Shown here: one piece after another, positions 54,601-60,600 of the stretch
Position numbering within the stretch: the first letter of the stretch is position 1
Layout: every line of letters starts with the position of its first letter
Notes under the pieces: model-generated
Seen by the model: the letters and a program-made list of their open reading frames with translations, nothing else
Told to the model about the DNA's origin: nothing
Database searches by the model: none
DNA from: Lutjanus erythropterus
Lineage: Eukaryota > Chordata > Actinopteri > Lutjaniformes > Lutjanidae
Length of the DNA stretch: 64,000 bases
Direction: 5' to 3'
Assembly: GCA_020091685.1 (NCBI GenBank)
Contig: CM034612.1
Span: 24,575,158-24,639,157, forward strand
Translations under genes and position numbers: made by a program

Positions 54601-57600
54601 GTCAAATAAGCAGTGAACTCCATGTCTGAGCCTTTCTTGCTTTGAAGCTGCAGTGAGGAAGAGCAGTCTCAAAAAGACAATATGACATCATAAACCTAAG
54701 GAACCAATCCTGTTAATCAAGGGGGTGGCTCTATACATATCATTAACAGCAATGCCCAGCCTACAGGAGAAGCCAGATGTAGCTAATTACTGTGATTAAC
54801 TAGCAAAACAGAGGAGAAGCCAGATGTAGTCTTAGGGGTAGGAGTGGGTCATCGGGGTGTGTGGAGAGGGCAGGGTCTATCTGCATTTTATACTAAATGA
54901 AGGCAAGGTGTAGAGCTATCTGTAAGCCATATTAACCCCCCTATGCTGTATATTGTTTATTGTAGTATAATGCACATAATTTACATTTAATTTGCTTTTT
55001 TTTTCTAATTCAATTTGTCTATTTTCTCATTATTCTCTAAGGTTAAATATTTAGATTCTTGACTGGAGCAAAACAACCCAATTCCCCCACGGATCAATAA
55101 AGTATTTCTGATTCTGATTCTGAATCTTGGTGACCATACAGTTACTTCTTGTGGCCACAGGCCGTGGTTTAAGTTGAAGTTAAGTTAGTTTGCAAGACAT
55201 GGACATAAACTAGTCAGGGAAGGTCAAATAAAAGACACTACTGAGTTGCATTGTGAGAAATGTAGGATGCAGTGTTTTTTTGTCCCATAGTAGGGGATGG
55301 ACAGATATCTCTACCTCTGCTGCTTCATTTTTTCTCCCTTGTAGGTCCGCCAGCTTTTTGGAATTTGTTTTGCAGCTTTATCACATAAATTACACTGAGT
55401 TGGAGGTGAGCCATGGTTTTAAAATGTGCCTGGACAGGTTTCATCCATTATAGAAAGTCTTTTCAACATGTGTAGCCCCAGCGCTCAGTCTTTTCTTTGT
55501 TACACAGCTGAATACCCCTAGAAATAGTTAAATCCAATCAGACTTCATTTAACATTCTGTAATACCACCTGCAACGCAAGTAACAACACTGCACTAGTTC
55601 AATAAACTTTAATAACTTTGATAAGTTAAGGGAGTTCTGCCATATGTTTTAGTAATGCATGACTCCCCACACTGCAAAGAACTGTCTGTTTCACAGCTGA
55701 GCCTGAGGAGAACAACAGTAACATGAAGACAAATAGTTTTTCGGGACACCGCTGAGGAGTATCAGCTCACACTGAGCTCTGCTGTCCGTGTTGACACAGC
55801 ACTGTGAATGTGGAGCCTGTATGCTGGGAGCCGGGGGCCAACAGAAAGAGCCAAAAAGCAAACAAAGAGACAATTCTGCTCTGTCACTTCTTCTGCTTCT
55901 AAGACTTTGCAGAGTTTGAGCAGTGGAGACAAACAGAGACGTGCACTGAGGAATCTTTGACAGGTTCTGAGCTTCATGCACTTATGTACAAGAATGTAAA
56001 TACACAGGTTTGGAGAAGAATATGAAGCAGATTTATGAGACATCATGTGCTGTAGATGAACAGTATGTACTTATGGTTCACTAACAGGAACACCTGTTCC
56101 CTCCTCACTGTTCTTCCCTTTTTTCGGGTTTCTGCAGGTTAAATTTAGTTAGATAGTTAAGTTTAATTGAAGAGTTTTTGAGGACTGCAACTAAGATTCA
56201 TTTAATTATTGATTAATGTGCCTCTTGATGAATTGATTACTTGTTTAAAAATGTCAGAAAATATTGAATAATGCTGACGACTGTTTCCCAAAGCCCCCAC
56301 ACGTGTTGTTTTGTCCATAATTAATCAAGGCAGTCGCCAGGAACATCCCTTGATGTTACAGCGTGATCAACAAAAAATTTTAACCAAAACAAATTTAAAA
56401 GTGAGACTTATTGCAGCTTAATAAAAGTAACACGAACTTCATAATCTAGTTATTTTTTTAAGATGGGTAAAAATCATATTTAAAGCTAAGGTAGGTGTTA
56501 GAAACATTTTCTGTTACATTTTTTTAAATTCTCTTTATATCCTGAGACCAATCAATAAATGAAAAGCTCTGACAAAGAAAACAGAAAAAAATCAGGTATC
56601 TGCAGCTGTTGCAAGCCTGCAATAATAATAAACTCATCCAACCATTTAATTCTATGGATGTTCCTAATGAGTAATTTCTCTGTCGATGAAACAGAAATTT
56701 AAGGTTAGACAAGTCAATTTGTCTAAGACTAAGAAAAGACCCAGAAAACAAATCGTAATCAAATCGTATTTCAAATGCTGCTGAAATATGTGGCCGTGCA
56801 TTAAGAACATCGCACGTTATACTACAAAACATGACAAATCAATACATGTGGTTACGCATTGTTCCAATCGCGTGGCTGTATGTCAGTTTATTCTGACACA
56901 GCCTTATTTTCATTTCCTTGATCAAGATACTGCCAAACCACACCGGTTTTACAAGATGTCATCTTTGTTCCATTTTAGACACGGCAGTTGACCAACTTGG
57001 TATATTAACAAGATATTAATAATTAGTTTAACTGACTAGTATTTCTGATGCTGACTAGTGAGGGTAGCAACGTTTAATCGACTAATTGCAGCAAATCTGG
57101 CACAAATGAAATGACTGTCTGACCCACCTGGCTGTCTAGCTGTGTACCTGCCTAACCATGTGCACTCTGCCCATAAACATGACCAGCTGATATACTGCTG
57201 TATAGTGAGCTAGCTGAGAAAGCAGAGAAAGGGCTGCCAAAATGCCCCAATGCTAACTCATGGTACAGCTGTGAGAACTAAAAACAGCCATGTTAGGAGT
57301 TTACATTCATTATGATAATGTTCTGTGTTTTCTTTGATGTGAATGAGATATGAGGTAGTTGGATGAGGTACGTGACTCATCCTCCAGCAGCAGTCAGGTG
57401 GTGTGTGTTCATGTGTCTTAGGGGAGCGGCTTTGGATGGGGTGGGATTCTTTCAGTTGGATTCTTTTAAAATTTAGCTTACTCTTGCTAGTTTCTCCAAC
57501 ACTACCAACCCCAAGTTTAGGAAATGAGACATTTTAAGGACTAAAATTGAGATTATTGGATTTTAGACTTTTTACGGACCCCCAGAAACCTTGGTTATTA

Positions 57601-60600
57601 CAGCTTTTGCTCTGCGGAGCCCAAGTGGACCAATAAATTTGCCATCTGACTGTTCTGCCGTCCGGGTTGCAGCAGCCCATCTCTGCTCCCTCTACAGGAA
57701 ATCACCCCTCTCACTGCTACATCAGCAAATTCCTCCACTAATTCCTAATCCGTAAAGCTCTCACACCAAAAATCCATTCAAGACGCTCCAAAATAATTCT
57801 CACTTGAAACTTTCCAAAGCAATTAAAACTTGAACTTCGAAGGGGACAGTGAAGGCAGAGACAGCTGCACTGACAAACAAGGTCGCTATTTCACTGGAGA
57901 CTGTAAGCCTCTTCAGCTTTTTTCTCCATTTCACCTGACAGGGAAGAAGACGTTTGAGCTGTAATTACAGAGTGGAACGGCGGTACAGTATGTGAGATGA
58001 ACAATAACATCTATACACAGAGAGAGGCTTAGCCTGTGGAGACGAGACACCACCACAAGACACTAGAAAAAGGCAATTTCTGGTATGAATGCCGGCTGTT
58101 GAAAAGCTGACGATTATTGCATTGCTGGCACGAAACGTTGAATATCTATAATCTTTCAATGATGTGGAATAGTTGAATGTTTGTGGAAAGGCTTATGCTA
58201 AACTGAATTGCTGTTGAATAAAACCAATAATGTGGGAATGATGTGGAATTTTTTAATATTTGTTTAAAATCTGGTGCTAAAATGAACTGCTGTTGAATAA
58301 TGGCAATAATGTCGCACTGATGTGGAATATTGTAATATTTGTTGAAAGACTGACACTAAACTAAACTGCTATTGAACAATACCAATACTGTCAGAATGAT
58401 GTGGAATATTTTAATGTTTATTGAAAGGCTAGTGCTAAACTGAACTGCTGTTATATTTTATATAAAAAGCCTGTTCAGTTTGTTTCTCCATTTCACCTGA
58501 CAGAGGAGACATTTGAGCTGTAATTACAGACTGGCATGGCTGTACATTATGTCACAGAGATGACCAATAACAACTATACACAGAAAGAGGCTTAGCCTGT
58601 GGGGATGAGACACCACCACAAAAAAATGATGTAACTACACACAAACAAACTCAACCACACAATGAGATCACACCCCTAGGGCACCATCCACAGCAGCTAC
58701 GAGGATATGTAGTGAAGCTGATTGGAAACTTTTCCAGCCAACTTTTCTAATGTTGGAACTAAATAAAAAACTAAGTAGCTCTCTGTCGACTAGGCTGGAG
58801 CAAATAAAAATAGGTAGTTGAGTCACTGCAGCATGACGCTTGGACTGGAGCCATCTAATTACAACAAGAACAAGTTGTGTCAGAAAATTAAACATGTCAT
58901 CCACGGGGAGAAAAATGGACGAACCCCTGTCAGGAACTGTCATCTGTGGAGCTCTTTCAAATCAGCTGGAGTCGGCTAAAACATCACATTACGACAATAT
59001 ATGGGATGTCAGCTATTCAGTCAAGCAAGCTGACTGTTTGCTACATCGCAATATATGTATTCATCTATTTTCACTGCACTTTTACTGCCTAAACTTTTTA
59101 GTGACAAATCCATTCCAACTGAGCATAAAAACTTTAGTTAGATTGTTTCCTCGCGCTTCATAAAAATACTTCCCCGGTAGTGTGTCATTCACAATATGTT
59201 CAGAAAGAGTCTGCGTGTGTGTGTGTCTCACCGCTGTGGACAGCCTCGAGGCCAGAGTCATCTCCAGGTTCCCCTTGAGGCCGAGCAGAGCCGGAACCAG
59301 GATGAAGATCTCTGTGATGTACTGAAAGGCCTCCCAGTGCTGTGGATGACATGAGGAAGTAATACAAAAATGGTCGACCTTCTAACGACTCCACTTTCAC
59401 TCAGTCCCATCTGACATTCAAATTCAAATGCTACACTACAATTTAGATAAGACAAATTCTTCATTTGCATATTCACTTCTCAAGAATCCTGGCAGTAATT
59501 CAATAAAGGTGTCAAGTGTTTTAAACTGTAAAACATTCTTAAGACGTGTTCTGGGCGTTGTTGGCTGCTCTCTACCATCCTCTTTATTGCATGGAGCAAC
59601 AAAATTTGATTTATATAGGGCGGGTTTAGCATGCAGCAACCACTGCACTCACCTGTCAATCAAAACATTACACATAACTTACCGTTTTAAACCTAAATAT
59701 CCTCCAAAACAAGAAACACCGGTGAGGTAAAACTGGATACTGAAAGCTGACAATCAGTTGGTACCGATTATGCAGCCTTGAGTACTGGCCGATACCGATA
59801 TCGATCCGATACGATATCAGCACGAATCATACATACTTTTATTACTTATTTTGTAGTGTGGAATGTTAGAAAAGGCTTTATCAAGTGATGTTACTCAAAC
59901 AGAGAACAATAGTCAGCAACCAGAGTCACCTATGAATAGAAGTGCTGGAGCGGAAAATGGACTGCTTATTGGAGCGCTTATATCGGAGATTTTAGATGCA
60001 GTCCGATAAAATCCGATACTCGTTTTTTGGTTAATATCGGACCGATATCCGATATCAATATCGGATCGGGACACCCCTACTAGAGATCCTGTGGGGCTTT
60101 ATTTTTATGCGTGGATTGTTTGTAATTTAAACAACACTGATTCCAAAAAAGTGACACTCTTTAAAATGCAAATGCAAAGAGAACACAAAGATATGCTAAT
60201 CTATTTAAATCTATGTTTAATTTAATACAAAACAAAGACAAGATATTTAATGTTCAAACTGATAAACTTCAACATTTTTTGTAAATATACACTCATTCTG
60301 AATCTAATGCCCGCAACATGCTCCAAAAAACGGTGAAGTTTCGAAGCCATGCTGTTGTAATACATGCAGAATGTGTCTTGGCGTTGTCTTGCTGAAATAA
60401 GCAGGGACGTCTCTGACAAAAGACGTCTGGACAGCAGCATATGTTGCTCCAGTGCGTGCATTAATGTGGCCTTCACAGATGTGATGCCATGGGCACTAAC
60501 ACACCCCCATACCATCACAGATGCCGGCTTTTTGAAGTCAGCGATGGTAACAATCTGCTGGTCTTTGTCCTCTTTAGCCCGGAGGACACGACATCCATGA

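Larger units (their letters stand above)
53873..59231. other. Intron 2 of slc41a2 (5359 bp)
   Basis: Contains a LINE/SINE tail (54950-55125) and a repeat cluster of two direct repeats around a 79-bp tandem array (57905-58620). Sequence at 55650-57700 shows no recognisable repeat or exon; open frames there (for example 55691-55981) are unrecognised. Confidence 0.6.

Noticed and set aside
58158-58453. Regularly spaced repeats that might suggest a CRISPR array
   Set aside because: The whole 79-bp unit repeats, with no unique spacers, and the genome is a vertebrate; it is a minisatellite.
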